A stretch of DNA of 64,000 bases from Serendipita indica DSM 11827 (lineage: Eukaryota; Basidiomycota; Agaricomycetes; Sebacinales; Serendipitaceae), in contig CAJVGD010000001.1 in the NCBI GenBank assembly GCA_910890315.1, forward strand, positions 744,001 through 808,000. Reading direction: 5' to 3'. The notes beneath the pieces are model-generated. The model was given only the letters and a program-made list of their open reading frames with translations. It ran no database searches and had not been told where the DNA came from. Each line of letters starts with the position of its first letter. The first letter of the stretch is position 1. Below, in pieces: positions 1 to 12,856 of the stretch. Position numbers and translations under genes: made by a program.

Positions 1-1876
1 GCGCACCAGAGACGTAGATAGGTACTGGGGTGCTCAGGTCCGCATAAAGCGCCACGATGGGCGACATGACACCAAAGATTCTGTTGGCGGTGGCTACACG
101 CCTTTATTAGACCAAGAGAATTCCCTCTTTGGAGACTTGACGCACCGGCTAATCCGACACCCGTCCCACGGTCTTTGGTGGGGAATAACTCTGGCTGTGT
201 TTACAATGAGCGGAGAGGATGATCATACGGGGGGCCGCGCACCGTCATCGCATAGAGCACGCCGTACATGATGTTTGATGTAAAGGAGTATGCGCAGTTC
301 CAACCAAGAAGTGCATTCGAGTCGCGAGCTGTCGTAGACGCAAACAAGAATATACCGGTTGAAACTGAAAGTAGAGGATATGAATTGGTGCTCGCTCTTA
401 ATCAACGAAAATAGTTACCTGTCGCAAGTGAAAGTGTTCCTTTGCGTCCAAGATAGGGCACGTCGACAAGATAACCGCCAATAATTGCCCCGGGTACGCC
501 AATCACAGAGAGAATGACAAGATTTCGGCTATTTTCGATCAGTAGATGTCACAAGTAAACAGAGGACTATACTATGTTGTGTCGATACTCCCATCTCCAA
601 AGTCGGTACCTCGGAGAGTGAAGAAGACGGTGATAAAGGCATTGTATAATCTACCTGCATCAGCCTTACTTTATTGAGCAGAGGGAAAAACGTACGGGAA
701 TGCCAGTCCGATCAACGCCCAGATTATAATGACCAAGGTGGACGAATAGGCGAGACGTGGTGTCACAAACAATGCTTTGATATGATCGAGCCTAAACTTC
801 TCGACTGTTCGCAATGCTGCAGCCTTGGCCGAGGTATCCATCTCCGGTTCACCTGCATGTTCTTTACCCGCACCAGCCACTTTCGCTGCTTGCTTCAAGT
901 CCTCAACAGAGAGATTTGATGTCTTGCCGTTATATGCGGCGATATGATGCACGCTTTCCACAGCTTGCTCGTCCTTACGTCCCATGAGGAACTTGGGCGA
1001 CTCGGCGAGATCGAACACGAAGAATCGGATTGCCCATAGCAAGAGCATAAGCCCTCCCATCGTGAATACAAAGTACCGCCAGCCCATGTTGTCTTTCTTT
1101 GCACATGTTGTGGCGGTTGTTGGACATGAAAAGTTGGCGAGGAGTGGCCATGCGACGAGCGCACCGATAAGTTGACCAAATGCCCACCAGATAGAGAGCA
1201 CGGTGAGGAGGTACTGGTTCTTTGCAGGACATGCTTCAAGGAAGATGGCAGAATCCCTTTAACTAAACGTAAGGTTTCCAATAGAATGAAACCAGAGCAG
1301 AGCACGTACACATTAAGGTTACCGCCTACTCCCACTGACCAAAGCCTAGAAACGACATTCAGAACAGGTGTCGACATTGAAGGTGTAGAATCGCCCTGGT
1401 CTAGTAGAAAAGAAAAGAACATACGCAGCCATGACTTCAAGGGTGAGATAGCTATTTGATCCCCCGGCCGCAGTCGCGAACACGCCGATAATGAAGAGGG
1501 TGATATTGAAGCTCACTCGTCGACCCCAAACGTCTGAGCCGAGACCCCAGAAGAATGCACCAAAGAGGAGACCAATATTCTGCGCTAGTTTGAGGTATGG
1601 GCCACTAGAACCTTGAAATTCGACGAGGACAGGAGGGAGGATAATGCCGGTGACGACTGGCCACAAATTGTCGGCAAACCATCCAAATCCAGTGACAATG
1701 AAAAGATGCCACTGGTATTTGCCCATGCCAATGCTCTGGATCGCGTCGTTGAGCACTTTGGCCTTTGCCAAATAAATGGGATCCACAGAGCCCTCTGGCA
1801 GTACATCCGTGGTGGATGCTTCTTCCACACGAGCGAGCGACTTTTCTTCGTCGAATTTTGGTGGTGTATGAGACAT
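1..1876 (-). CDS. MFS transporter, 3' end outside window
   Basis: Integral membrane transporter of the major facilitator superfamily, probably at the plasma membrane; substrate not readable. The start chosen is the ATG at 1876 (MSHTPPKFDEEK), giving a cytosolic acidic N-terminus before the first membrane segments. The first exon contains GKYQWHLFIVTGFGWFADN and the loop signature GLGSDVWGRR, the conserved MFS motif between helices 2 and 3. A second exon block (671-1201) begins inside a Trp/Gly/Ala-rich helix and carries the central loop (RFFVFDLAESPKFLMGR), typical of the sugar/SV2-like branch. Coding continues to base 1: the last ~90 bases read ANRIFGVMSPIVALYAD, a C-terminal MFS segment, so the stop lies beyond the left edge. 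Several short introns interrupt it. Family is secure, subfamily is not. Confidence 0.85.
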
Positions 1877-2102
1877 GGAGGGCCGGGGGAAAGTTCTTCG
1901 AGTCCAGCTGCCCACCTCAAACCATCTTTTATCGTCGTAGTGTGATTCGTTGATATTCTCGTCACCCACAAGCGGTCCACATGGGAGGTTGATGGGGAAC
2001 CCACAGAGCAATTCGCGCCGTGGATGGCGTCACTCTCACAGCCAAGTTCTAAGCGCGCACTAGCTTCATTAAGATGCGAAATAGCATCAAAATGGTTTGT
2101 AG

Positions 2103-3015
2103 CTACGATAACACCTTGTCACTCCCGCGTTCAAACAGAACCGCGCCGCTCTCAGTGCATCGGTAATGCAGCACCATGTTCAATGGTGTCAACACTTCCT
2201 CCGGCCACGCTTCAGGGCCTCTGCGAGCTATCAGCTGTCCAGTGAAACATTATTAGTCAGCCGAGGACAGATGAATCGGCAAGGTCGTACCTCGCCAGAG
2301 ACTGAACCGCTCCTCCCACTACTCAGGGGTCGACACGCTAGGTGGAGTGTACACGTGGACAATAGGTAGCGATGCGCCGCTTCGTCAGGAGAACCGGCGG
2401 AGAGTGTTCGATACCCGACGATGAGGGCGGCTCCAGCCTGTGAATAATTAAAATGACCCAGAAAATATCACATAGAACGAACCTTTCTGCACAGGCTTCG
2501 TAGAGAAGACAGAAATTTCACTAGTGTACCTTCATCCTCTCCTGTCCATGTCATATGCGCCAGGTCGTCCAAGATTACCAGTGTGGTTCCTTGAGGTTTG
2601 GATAGCTCTACTTCCAGCTTCGTAAATAGTCGTGAAAGTATAGCGCTATCTTCCTCCGCCCTGCTCGACAGCAAGTCGACAAACACCAGCGTCCCATCGC
2701 CGCTGGCCTTTTCACAATTGACACTCTAGAAAGATTAGAAAACATTCCCATAAATCCTCTACTCACGTTCTTCGTCAATATCGCTTTCCAGTGTTCGATG
2801 TCTTCCATCAAACTGATGAAGATGCATCGTTCCACGCCACAAGAACCTGAATTCCTCTGTTTTGCTATTATACTGGCTGCCTTAGTGTAGATGAACGTCC
2901 CTCGTGCATCGTTGTGATCTGTAACGACGACGAGCGATCCTGGGAGTGGCAAAGGCGACACGCCCCCCTCTTTCATAGAAGAGGAGCGAAAAGATACACC
3001 ATATATCCACGACAT
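2103..3015 (-). CDS. ELP6: Elongator complex subunit ELP6-like
   Basis: RecA-like accessory subunit of Elongator, which with Elp4 and Elp5 forms the hexameric ring needed for wobble-uridine modification of tRNAs. Four exons were read, with every junction in phase. Exon 1 starts at 3015 (MSWIYGVSF) and holds GSLVVVTDHNDARGTFIY and MEDIEHWKAILTKN. Exon 2 has GDGTLVFVDLLSSR and the Walker-B-like strand TTLVILDDLAHMTWTG. Exon 3 has AGAALIVGYRTLSAG and ends SGRSGSVSGE. Exon 4 reads LIARRGPEAWPEEVL and ends FERGSDKVLS with the stop at 2103-2105. The last intron has a textbook CTGACTAAT branch site. Length (about 255 residues) and the absence of a Walker A motif fit Elp6. Assignment rests on the pattern of conserved strands and is good but not certain. 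Confidence 0.75.
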
Positions 3016-3115
3016 TTTACGTAGTCGCCTCCCTCAAGAAGATAAATGAAACGTGGTCGGATCCAAGGTAGTCAATAGTGCATATTGCCCAAGTAATAAT
3101 TAAGAAAAGTGTAAG

Positions 3116-6100
3116 TTACTTTTGTTTCTTCCCACTTCCTCTGCGTGTCTTCTTAGCCTTGTTCACACTCGACTCGTCGAGTGCTTCTGCCTTGCGTTTT
3201 GGTGGCGGAGCGTTACTCTTGACGCTGAATATGGAGGAAACAGCGCCCTTCTTCTCCTTGGACAGCTTGGACACCTGGGCTTGCGCCGAAGACAGGTCTA
3301 TTGAATCTCCAATCGCATACCTTTGAAGATCCTTAGTGTCAGAAGAGACTCAGGGATCTGGGTGTCTCGCTCACTCACTGGCTGAGGTCCAAAGAGTTGA
3401 TAAACTCCTTCTGGCGGGCCCGTTTCTCGTTCTCTTCTTCCCCGTCGGCCATCACGGTATCGTCTTCCTCTCCCTGTGCACGTAGTTCTCGTCGAACCTG
3501 CTCTGCCGCCTCCTCAAGCTCCTCATTCATCCTTGCGGCAAACGCGGACGAACCACCGCCATCTAAAGCGGCCTCATCCTGCACAGAGAGCTTTGCAATA
3601 GCGGGCAATCCGCTGACCACGTCCTCCCGCTGTATCAGTTGCAATACACTGCAAATCTTCTTGATGACCTTGAGTAGCTGCGCTAAGACCTGGTTCGGCT
3701 CAAGTCCTACTTCCTCGCCGACCTCCTCGATGGTCTTGCGCTGGAGTCCCATGGCGAGTAAAAGGGCACTCTGTATAGCCGAAAGCTTCACACTTCGCTC
3801 TTTGGTCGCCTCTTCGGCATTGGTGTCCGCAGATGAGGACTTGGGTGCAATGAGACGACGCTTAAAGTATAGGGTGGCGAGAGTAGGAAGAAGATCGAGA
3901 ATGACGTGATAGTCGATCATATTGTTCGAATACGCCTCGAGGCGCTTGATATCGAATGCAGTGATGAAGACGCCCAACTCGGGTGCACCGAGTTCTTGAC
4001 CCGCGGAGTCCCGCGCACCCCCATTGACCGCCTCTAAAACTTGCAACCCAAGGATACTGCCAAACTCTCTGAATCGATAGGAAAGTAAAGAAAGGAAGCG
4101 TGAACGAAAATCTATCCCAATGTCAGTCAGCAATCTGAAGTATGGTTGAGCCGTACCCTTGGCGAATTCCGTCAACCAATCGATCGGCGGCGACTTTCCA
4201 GGTCCATCGCCTTTTCCGACCCCCCGGACCATCATACATGTAAACTCGCCAGTCAAATCACTCGGTGTCTGTCGCAGATATAGAGGGATATACCCCGCAC
4301 GTTTCCAGAACTTGAGCAATGGCGCGGTCAGGCCATATGCCACACCGAGATAATCCAAAGCGGGAGGTTGAATCTCGCTCAACCGTTGTAAAAGTGGTGG
4401 CATGGTTGTGACATCGCGAAGTCCGAGCGTCTCTTCTTGAAGCGTGGTCGATTTACCGACGCGAGCAGCCTTCTCGAAAGAAACAGAGTTTTGTGCACGA
4501 GGCGTTTCGTCGAGGTTGAAATATTCACCACTGTAGAAATCATTGAGGGCTTCAAGAGCGCGAGCACCGAATCCCATCTAGAACTGAGGTCAGTCATTCT
4601 ACAGCAACATCCCGTATACTCACCCTGGTATAGTCTGGATGCACCGCAATCCGCACGACGCGAGCACCAGAAAGCTGTGCAAACTTGTTCTCTTGGAACT
4701 GAGATATACTTAGTACGCGATTCCTTTAGTAGCGAGCCCCGCACCTGTTGCGAAACCGTCCAGGGAATCATGTCTCCTCCAGCCCTCAGCCCTCGACTAA
4801 TACTGTCCAGAATGGCCTCCTTGGAAATAGAGCCTTCCATCACGACCTGCACCACCGCGATTGGGTCTGGCAGAACGGTCTCGTCATCCGCAATAGGCGG
4901 AAGAAGGACGAAAAGTCGATGCTGAGGTGCATCGCTCATTAGTTGTAGGTCGTTTGGCTGATTCTTGTAATGCGACGCGACGTAAAGCGCGACCATCCTT
5001 TGTAAAAACAACTCCGATGCCGGATGGAAGGAGAAAAGGGTGTCTCTGCTGACGGAGAACAGCTGACATTCCTTTGGTGATCCCGAATAAATGGTCGATC
5101 TCGGCAAGGTTGAGGCATCGAGACACAGCAGCCCGTTTAGCCACCGCTCAATTTTATCACCAGAGCTATACCGAATCGGCGTCTGCAATTGTATTTCCTT
5201 TAGAGTGCGCGCCTTCGTGGCGACACCCCCAAGCCCAGCTCCCGCTCGTTTGGAGCTGTGCGTGCCAGACAGGGAAGTCAGAGCTGCTGACTCATCTGCA
5301 GCTGGTGCCTTGGTGAGGGAAGGTCGCGTGCTTTCTCGAAGCTGCTGGAGCAACTTGAGTGAAAGCGAACGGCCCGTCCCTTCATATCCGTTGATCGTAG
5401 AGGCCATGAAAACCAAATAAGGCCCCATTAGATTCTTGACGAGTGGGAGTGGTATTGCAGCCGCCTCATCGATGATCACGAGCTCCGCCTGCCCTAGGAC
5501 ATGCGCATCTTGGGGTTGTATCCACTATTCAGGGTCAGCTAGAAAGAGTAAGGCCACCAGATATATACCTGAATCGTTTGTCGATGCGTCTTCCACACGT
5601 TGACACGAACGATGACTCCTTTGCCAACTTCCGGGCTCACGCTTTCCATCGCGTCGTAGTCGACATTGATGACATAGCCCAATGCTTTCAACCCATCTCC
5701 AACAAATTGCCAAAATGTCTTGAGATTTTCGGGTGAGGGCGAGGTGATAAAGATGTTCGAATAGCCATGCACGATAGCAGACGAGACGGCGAGGCCGAGG
5801 GCTGCGGATTTGCCTCTTCCGCGCGCGGCAGTAAGAGAAACCGTTGAAGATAGCGTCTTCTCTTGCAACGCATCGATGAAAGTCAACACTGCTTGTGCCT
5901 GTACGCGTCTGAGTTACTGGATCAGCCAACAAACGGGACTCACCTGATCAATTGTTCTTGTGAGATTTACGAGGTCTTGCTTCAAGCGGTCATTTTGTAG
6001 GCTGTCCTTCAGTTCCTGAAGTTGCTTTGCTGCGGCTTTTCCTTCCCCAGAACGCAGCTCATCTTCCTCCAGTGGTGTAATATCCTTTCCCCTCGATATT

Positions 6101-6962
6101 GGAAGCACATTGAGCTCGTCATCAAGTACAAGGCAATCATCACACGCGGCGAGTGAGAGGATAAATCGTTCGTTAAACCGAGCTACGACGGAGTCACCAC
6201 TTGACGACCGGTAACGCGAGTGCACATCCTTGCATGTGGTGAGAACAGGATGTAATATTCTAATTCACGTACCATGGTCATGGTATACAGCTGCTTTAAC
6301 GAAGTCATTGTTTTGAGCATTAGAATGATCAGGCCACCCCCTTCGACGGTCTCGATTGTCTGTGCAAGGAGATTTGGAGTAATGGCTTCGAAATCCTGTA
6401 GTATGCACATCTCGAATGTTTGGCCAAGGATTTTGTGCGACTCCTTGTAGTATCTAAGGACATGGTGAGCCGCACAAATAGGCGAGTAAAGGAAAAGATG
6501 TACGTGTATCGTATCTCCGCAGAGTTGATGAACAGATCAAATTCATCGTCATTCGGCTTTCCGAGCTTTTGATTCATCCTTGCTTTCTGCTCGCGTTTCT
6601 TCCTGTGACTGAGAGGCAGTCAGCTTCTATCATGGCAGAGGAGAGAACAGGATTAAGCTTAGGAGAGTGTTTCTCAAACTGACCTGCTGAAACCCAGCTC
6701 CTTTTTGTAGCACCACAGGACGCTCCGTTTCGAGTTCAACTTGTCTCTTGCATGTGTCAGAAGATAATAGAGGCCAGGTATCTGACATGGCGCGTCGTCT
6801 GAGCAGCGAAAACCAAGCAGGCAGAAAGCAAATACGTACTCTGTCTCGTCCACGATCTCCCACTAGTACAATAAACGATCTGTGATTCTTTTTGACATTG
6901 TTTTCGATGAGTATTCTCAGCCGCGGGTCGAGCAGTCGCCGCGTGCCACTTGAGCTCGACAT
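3116..6962 (-). CDS. KRE33: RNA cytidine acetyltransferase (KRE33/NAT10)
   Basis: Nucleolar enzyme that makes N4-acetylcytidine in 18S rRNA and, with an adaptor, in tRNA-Leu/Ser, using acetyl-CoA and ATP. The start at 6962 gives MSSSSGTRRLLDPRLRILIE, the conserved N-terminus. Further along are CILQDFEAITPNLLAQTIET, the Walker A stretch ARGRGKSAALGLAV (~5810-5850), the Walker B stretch MIIDEAAAIPLPLVK (5479 leftward), the acetyl-CoA site VRIAVHPDYTRMGFGARALE (~4560-4670), and the C-terminal tRNA-binding region. The last intron joins SLDLSQ to YAIGD, and the tail is lysine-rich (KRKAEALDE, KKTRRGSGKKQK) with the stop at 3116-3118. All domains (DUF1726, RecD-like helicase, GNAT, tRNA-binding) are present in family order. 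Its start lies head-to-head with the coiled-coil gene to the right. Confidence 0.95.
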
Positions 6963-7006
6963 GGTCGGCGTTGAAGCGCGGTTTGGCCAATTTGGAGGTC
7001 GCCTCG

Positions 7007-10000
7007 ATGGCCTTCCGACTAAAGTTTGACGACATTGCGGAGGATTCGCATGAATCCAGCAACACAATGCCAGATATCTCCTTGGGATCTCTCGAGGAAT
7101 CGTTCAAGAGCCCGCCGAGAATGTTGAACAAGCAGGCAGCACCGTTGTCCTTGACCGGCTCTTCTACGATGACAAATTCTTCTTCAAATCGACCGGAGAA
7201 TAGGCCTTCTACTCCCAAGGGACAGCTCGTACGACGGGGAACCGAGGATGAGGTCAAAACGCCAAAGGCTTCCAACAAAAACGGCTTCTTGGACGATAGT
7301 ATGGATGAAGATGATGCAGGGAATGACATGGGAAGGAAATGGGAAAGCGACAACCCTACAGCAGCACGTCTTGGACGGTCAAAGTCCGGTGTTACAACTA
7401 CCAAGGCCGGTGTGAACATGACATTACGAGAGCAGGAAAAGGTGAGGCTACTTCTACGTCCGAGTGTCGCAACACCACGAGTTACATCGAAGTGCCCTCG
7501 TTGGGCCTGGGAAATCCGTCGTTTACTTGTTCCAATAGGTTGTTGATCAACTAAAGAAGGAGAACTTTTCGCTCAAACTCAAGGTTCACCTGTTGGAAGA
7601 GCGACTTGCAGAGCTAGCTCCGGATCACATCGAGGCCGCCCTGAAGCAAAACATCAACCTCAAGATCGAGGTACAATCTCGGGGGGTAGAGCTAAAGAAG
7701 TACAAAAAGCTCCTGCTCCGGATGGAGCAAGAACTGGCTCAGATGAAGGACCAGAATAATAGTTCGAGGGAGCGAGATTTGGAAGAGCAAGTGGAGAGTT
7801 TGACGCGAGAGCTCAGAGAGCTGCGTAGGAGGAAGATGGGCTCGGGGCGCGACGATGTCGCGCTCTCAGAGGCGCGAGGTCGCAACGACGAGCTGGAACA
7901 GCGACTGGTCCAAGTCGAGGAAGAGCTAGAGTCTGCAAAGGCTCTGATCGAGGAGAACTTAGACGAGATAGATCGTCTCAGGGAGGCACAGGGACAGAAT
8001 CCCAATGGTTCCATGTCATCGGAAAGTGGCGAGAGTCGAAGAGCAAAGCTGGAGGAAGCATTGCGAAACCTAGAGGACGAGAACAATATTCTTCAAGACA
8101 AGTTGGAGGAGGTCCTTCAAGAACTCAACATCCGTGAAGAGGAGAAGGAGGAATTGGCCGACAAGATTGAGGCGCTTTCCCTTCATATCGAGGAACTTGA
8201 GCATCGCCAAAAGGCTAACGCTCTCGAGCGCTCACAGTCTCGAGCCAATATGATTCAAGACGAAGAAGAGAGGCAAGAGCTCGAAGATTCTATCAATGCT
8301 TTGCGTGACAAACTGGCTGCTACGAATATCGAACTCCAGCAGAAGGAGGAAGAGCTCAGCGCCAAGTCTCAGGAGATTGAGGAGATTATTGCAGAGCATG
8401 AGTCTATCGTACGCGACATCGAGAACAATTGGCGAGGCGAAGTTGCGGAGGCTCGTCAACAAGTGGACGACATGCGCGATATGATTGCAGAGCAGGAGAA
8501 GGAGGAAGCTCGCCTGCGCGAACAAATCGCAGACTTTGAGGCGAACACTGCCGAGCTACACACAAAGTTCGAAGCGGCTCTCGCTCATCTCGAGTCGCAA
8601 GCAGAGGCTCGAGAGGAAGAAATCATCGATGCCAACCAACAAATCACCGAGCTTTCCGAGAAGCTGTGGAAACTAGAGGAAACTCTAGAACAGGAACGGG
8701 ACGAAGTACGCATCCGTCTCGACGAGGCGGATATCGAACGTGAACGTGCCGACATGGTACTCGCTGCGCTGAAAGAGGTAATTTCGACAACATGTTAATA
8801 TATGAACACTGCTAATCTGAGTTCAGAAACTAGCCACTGCCAAGGAACAGCAGCAAGAGGCTACAGAGCTCTACGAAGCATGCAAGGAGCAGATTCTGCA
8901 GCATCGGGAACGAGAAGAGGAGCTTGCTCGACATGCCGAAGAACTTGCAGCTGAAATCAATGCCGAACGAGAAGCCCGTGAAGAATCAGAGGCCGAACGT
9001 GACGATATTGTCGCCCAGTTTAACGATCTGGATGAGAAATATCGTGAAGCAAGGGGCGAATGGGAGGAGAGTGCCAGGAGAGAACGTCGGACACTCGATG
9101 AGACAGAGGCGGCACTGACCACCGCCCGCCACGACCTCGACCTTGCAAAGGCGCTCCTCAGCCAACGAGAGGCCGACATTGCGGAGATACAAAATGTTCT
9201 CAGCAAAAAGGACGCTGAATCTAGGCGTTTGGGGGAGAGCGCAACATCGGATCGGTTTGCTCTCAATCTCGAGCTCGAGCGTCTTCGTCGTGACATCGCT
9301 CGGGGGGAAGAGGAGATTGTTCGACTGAAACGAGATATCGACGAACGCGATGCAAAGGCCAGAGACAGGGAAGCCGCCCTGGATAAAATGCACGTGGAGA
9401 ATCGAGAACTCGCCGGTCAGCTCGCGTCCCAAACGCAAGCTCGGCTCAATTTGTCGGAGAAGCTCGACACAGTACAAGCAAGCCTGAAGACGGCTGAAGC
9501 TGAAGTGTCGAATTTGCGTGGCAAGGTGACGGACTTGGAAGCACGCCTTAGCAAGGACCAGCGAAGTCTACTCGCCACGGAACATCAGTACAGGGATCAA
9601 CTTACCGAGCGAAACACTTTGCTCCTCACAGTGTACCAGTACCTTGACAAGATTCTAGGAGTGGAGAAAACCGCCGTGAGTGCTGCGAGAAGAATCACGT
9701 CGATCTCACACGTCATTATAGAAGGCTGAAACCAAACCATTCACCAATTTCGCCGTCTTCCATGACAACCTCATTTCGCGACTCAAGGCCGTCACCAGTA
9801 TTCAGACAGACTTTGAGAAGCGCTCCAAGGAGATTGAGAGCAAGTTTACAGATCGCCTTGCGTGAGTAGACTTGCATCGAACGAAGTCACATTAACATTC
9901 CCCTACAGAGAGGTCAAGAAACAGCTCGAGTTTCGATGGAAGCAGCTCGACCGATTCGAGTCGAGCGTAAAGGCACTGGCGGAAGTCAAGCACACATGGC

Positions 10001-10489
10001 GACGGAAGTACAACGCCAAAGAAGGGGAACTAGAAGCAGCAAAGGTTTGCCTCAGAACTATTTGACTTGCGGGCTCTCTGACTTGACTCTTAGGCCACCA
10101 ACGCCGAGCTGACTACCCAAATATCTTCACTTCGTCGACAGCCAACATCCGACAGTTCCGAGATCCGAGCGCTGACTGCGCGAGCCACCAACGCCGAACG
10201 ACGGCTGACCAATGCCCAGAACCAACTAGCAGCGACGGAAGAGCGGATCAACTCTATGAACGAGAAGACGGCCTCAGCGGATACGAAATGGGAAGCGCGT
10301 GTACGGGAATACGAAGCCCGTCTGAAGGCCGCAGAGGAACGCGTAAAGCGAGAACGACAAGGCGGAAAGGAGCGCATCGGCGAACTGGAGGCCAATATTG
10401 CTAAGTTACAACGCCAGCTCGATCAAGCAAACCGCCGGAATTCTCAGCTGGGGGATATAGTGGACATGAACAGACCAACGGATGCATAA
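7007..10489 (+). CDS. Centrosomin-motif coiled-coil protein (Pcp1/Mto1-like)
   Basis: Predicted microtubule-organising-centre scaffold that recruits gamma-tubulin complexes. The N-terminal ~150 residues are low-complexity and Ser/Pro-rich. Exon 1 then ends LREQEK and exon 2 continues VVDQLKKENFSLKLKVHLLE, the centrosomin N-terminal motif (Cnn_1N) that binds gamma-tubulin complexes. Nearly everything after it is heptad-like coiled coil rich in Glu, Lys, Arg and Leu. Six exons; introns fall at about 7445-7537, 8780-8826, 9679-9721, 9860-9908 and 10045-10094, all GT-AG. The stop is TAA at 10487-10489. The start could be ATG 7007 (MAFRLKF) or in-frame ATG 6950, which would overlap the KRE33 start codon by 13 bases; the shorter form is used here. 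Whether it is the spindle-pole (Pcp1) or cytoplasmic (Mto1) type cannot be decided by eye. Confidence 0.85.
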
Positions 10490-10970
10490 TCGTTTCTCTA
10501 CCTCGTTTGGCATCACGTTATTGGACTCATCTTGTAGAACAGTGTACTACAGCGTTGCTTTCTGATTGTTCACACCCATGCAAAGGCAGAGCCAAAAGTG
10601 AATTGTATAAGGCGAGGACTAAAACACCGCTCAAGTAACCTAGATGGAGGGAAACAACTGGTGAACATAAACCGTCGAGCTACGACAGAAGGGGATCAAA
10701 ACAAAAGTGTCCGACCAACGAGATCACCCGGCGACCAGTGTGCACGCACGGATAAGTGCGGTGACAACCCATGACAAGGGCGCATGGGAAATGACGCGAA
10801 TAGAGAGTAGGGAATGGAAAAAGAGGGAAAGCCAGTTGGAGGATGTGTAACACAACGAGTAGATGGTATGCAGGGTGGGAAACATAGAGAGAAAACAGGA
10901 CGGCGGCCTTTTGTGCTCCGTCGTCCCCCTTTGTGTGACCAGATTGGTCGCAGCAGAATTTTGGAGCTGC
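10490..10970. other. Convergent intergenic region
   Basis: About 480 bases between the stops of the centrosomin-motif gene and the septin gene. It should hold both 3' UTRs. No convincing ORF, RNA gene or repeat was seen. Confidence 0.6.
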
Positions 10971-12640
10971 TTATCGGCCAGGGAGGAAGCGCGAAGGCTT
11001 CTTCTTGTCGGGCGTCAATGGTCGGCCGCTCTCGATCCTCCTCTTCTTGTCCTCAAGCTCTGCGCGTTGCTTTTCGAGCGCATCCTTCATTTCTCTGTGA
11101 CGAGCGTAGAGCTCTTCTTCGCTTTGCTTGAGCTTGGCTTCCTTTTCGGCAACCTTTTGCTGGAAGACCATCTTCATCTCTGCCTCCATCTTGGCGAGTT
11201 TGGCCTCGTGAATTGCGCGCTCTTCGGCGAGTTTGGCAGCAGGGCTAAAAGGAAATTGTCAGATCATCATCCTACTTTTGCAGAGCTGGAACATACTTGA
11301 TCTCCTTGAAGACGGATGGGTCCTGTACGACACCCATGTTGATGAGCTTCTCGGATCGCCAGTTCTCGTAGAGGACATCGTTGGTGTGCTCCCTGAGCTC
11401 CTCCATGTTGGTGCGGATAAGCATTTGGCGGAGCTTGACAAAGTCGCAATGCTCCTCATTGTCAACCTCGATGACACCCCACGGGTATGATCGTCCACGG
11501 ACTGAGCGGCCATCTGCGGTTCGGACCTCCCTGTCAGAGCCGACGACGGCGAATGGAATCTTCGAGGCAATCTCCTCATTCTCCGCAATGGTCTCCTCAT
11601 CGTCATTATCGTAGATGGGAGCCTGGAAGATGTGGATTTGGTGGTGAGCAATGTCGCTCAGGATTCGCTGCTTGAACTTGAGAATCTCCTCATCGGTGAG
11701 GGTATCGGCTTTGGCAATGACGGGGATGAGGTTAACCTTGGTGTGAAGCTGGCGCATGAATTCGACGTCGATCGGTTTCAACGAGTGGCCGGTAGGCTGG
11801 ATGAAGTAGAGGCATGCATGCACACGGTTGTCAACAATTTTTTGGCGGTTGACTCTGTTCTCTTGCTCGAGATACGAGTCGAAGCGCGACTCGATGTTGT
11901 CGAGAATAGGCTTCCAGCTATTTTTGTCTTTAGAGACGGCTCAAGACAGAGGTGGAAGCAACCAACCTTTCGTGATTGTTGACGAAGTCACCAAAGCCGG
12001 GAGTATCAACGACGGTGAGGCGGAGTCGGACGCCATTCTCCTCGATATCTAATGAATAGAGAACGTTAACATGAAGCTTATCTCACACGACTCTGATGGT
12101 GAAACGGGAACATCAGGGGCCGCAATACACGGCGGTCTGGCCGTGAGACGAGTGCGACGAGGCTCCGGATGCCGAGATGGAGAGCGGTCGCCCGAGAAAA
12201 TCGAATAAAGGAGAGATGGACTAACCTGCGCTGATGCTTTGGATGGCGACCGTCTTTGGACGCTCGGCGCTTGGGGCGAGGACCTCTTTCGGTGCATAGA
12301 GAGTGGTGTTGAAGAGAGTGTTAATGAGCGTCGACTTTCCGAGTCCGGATTCGCCTGGAGTTTGGAAGAGATGAGCGACATGTCATGGAGATGAAACGAG
12401 TTGGAGGAGCTACGTACCGACGACCATGATGGTAAACTGGAATCCCTTTCTGACCGACTTTCTGTGCACTTGATTGGGAAGGTTGGCAAAACCGACGAAG
12501 CTGCAAGGGCCCAAAGAGAAATTAGACGGAGGGGGGGCGGAGGTCGAATTTGAGAGGACGTACGCAAGCAATTTTCTGCGGACTGCCTTTGACAAGCCAG
12601 CAGAGGCATTAGACTGCCCATCAGCGTAGTTGTCGGCCAT
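10971..12640 (-). CDS. CDC3: Septin, CDC3/AspB class
   Basis: GTP-binding filament-forming septin that scaffolds septation and polarised growth. The start at 12640 gives [20 protein letters not shown]. The spliced reading includes [20 protein letters not shown], the P-loop GESGLGKST, switch-region DTPGFGD, and the G4 motif [11 protein letters not shown]. The septin-unique element follows ([20 protein letters not shown]), then a C-terminal coiled coil ([36 protein letters not shown]) ending SRFLPGR with stop 10971-10973. The C-terminal coiled coil and the [20 protein letters not shown] region match the Cdc3/AspB class better than Cdc10, Cdc11 or Cdc12. Several introns lie in the 5' half; the long 3' exon is about 550 bases. 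Confidence 0.93.
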
Positions 12641-12856
12641 CTACGAGGGCGGAGGAGCACCAAAGGGCGTCAGCACGCGTCGACGGCGTGGAGAGCGAGG
12701 AGAGCGAGTACAGCAGGATAGTAGTAGTAATACAGACCGTTGGCAGAGTAGAGTCGTGAAGAAATGAGAGGCAAGAGAGAGAAGTTGGCGGAGCGGAGGT
12801 GTCGAGGTCAAGTTCAAGCGACAGCTAACCAAAACAAAAAGCACCTTTGACCTGTA

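Noticed and set aside
8871-9296. Ser/Arg-rich minus-strand open frame
   Set aside because: Antisense of the coiled-coil exon; Glu/Leu-rich coding leaves Ser/Arg-rich frames on the other strand.
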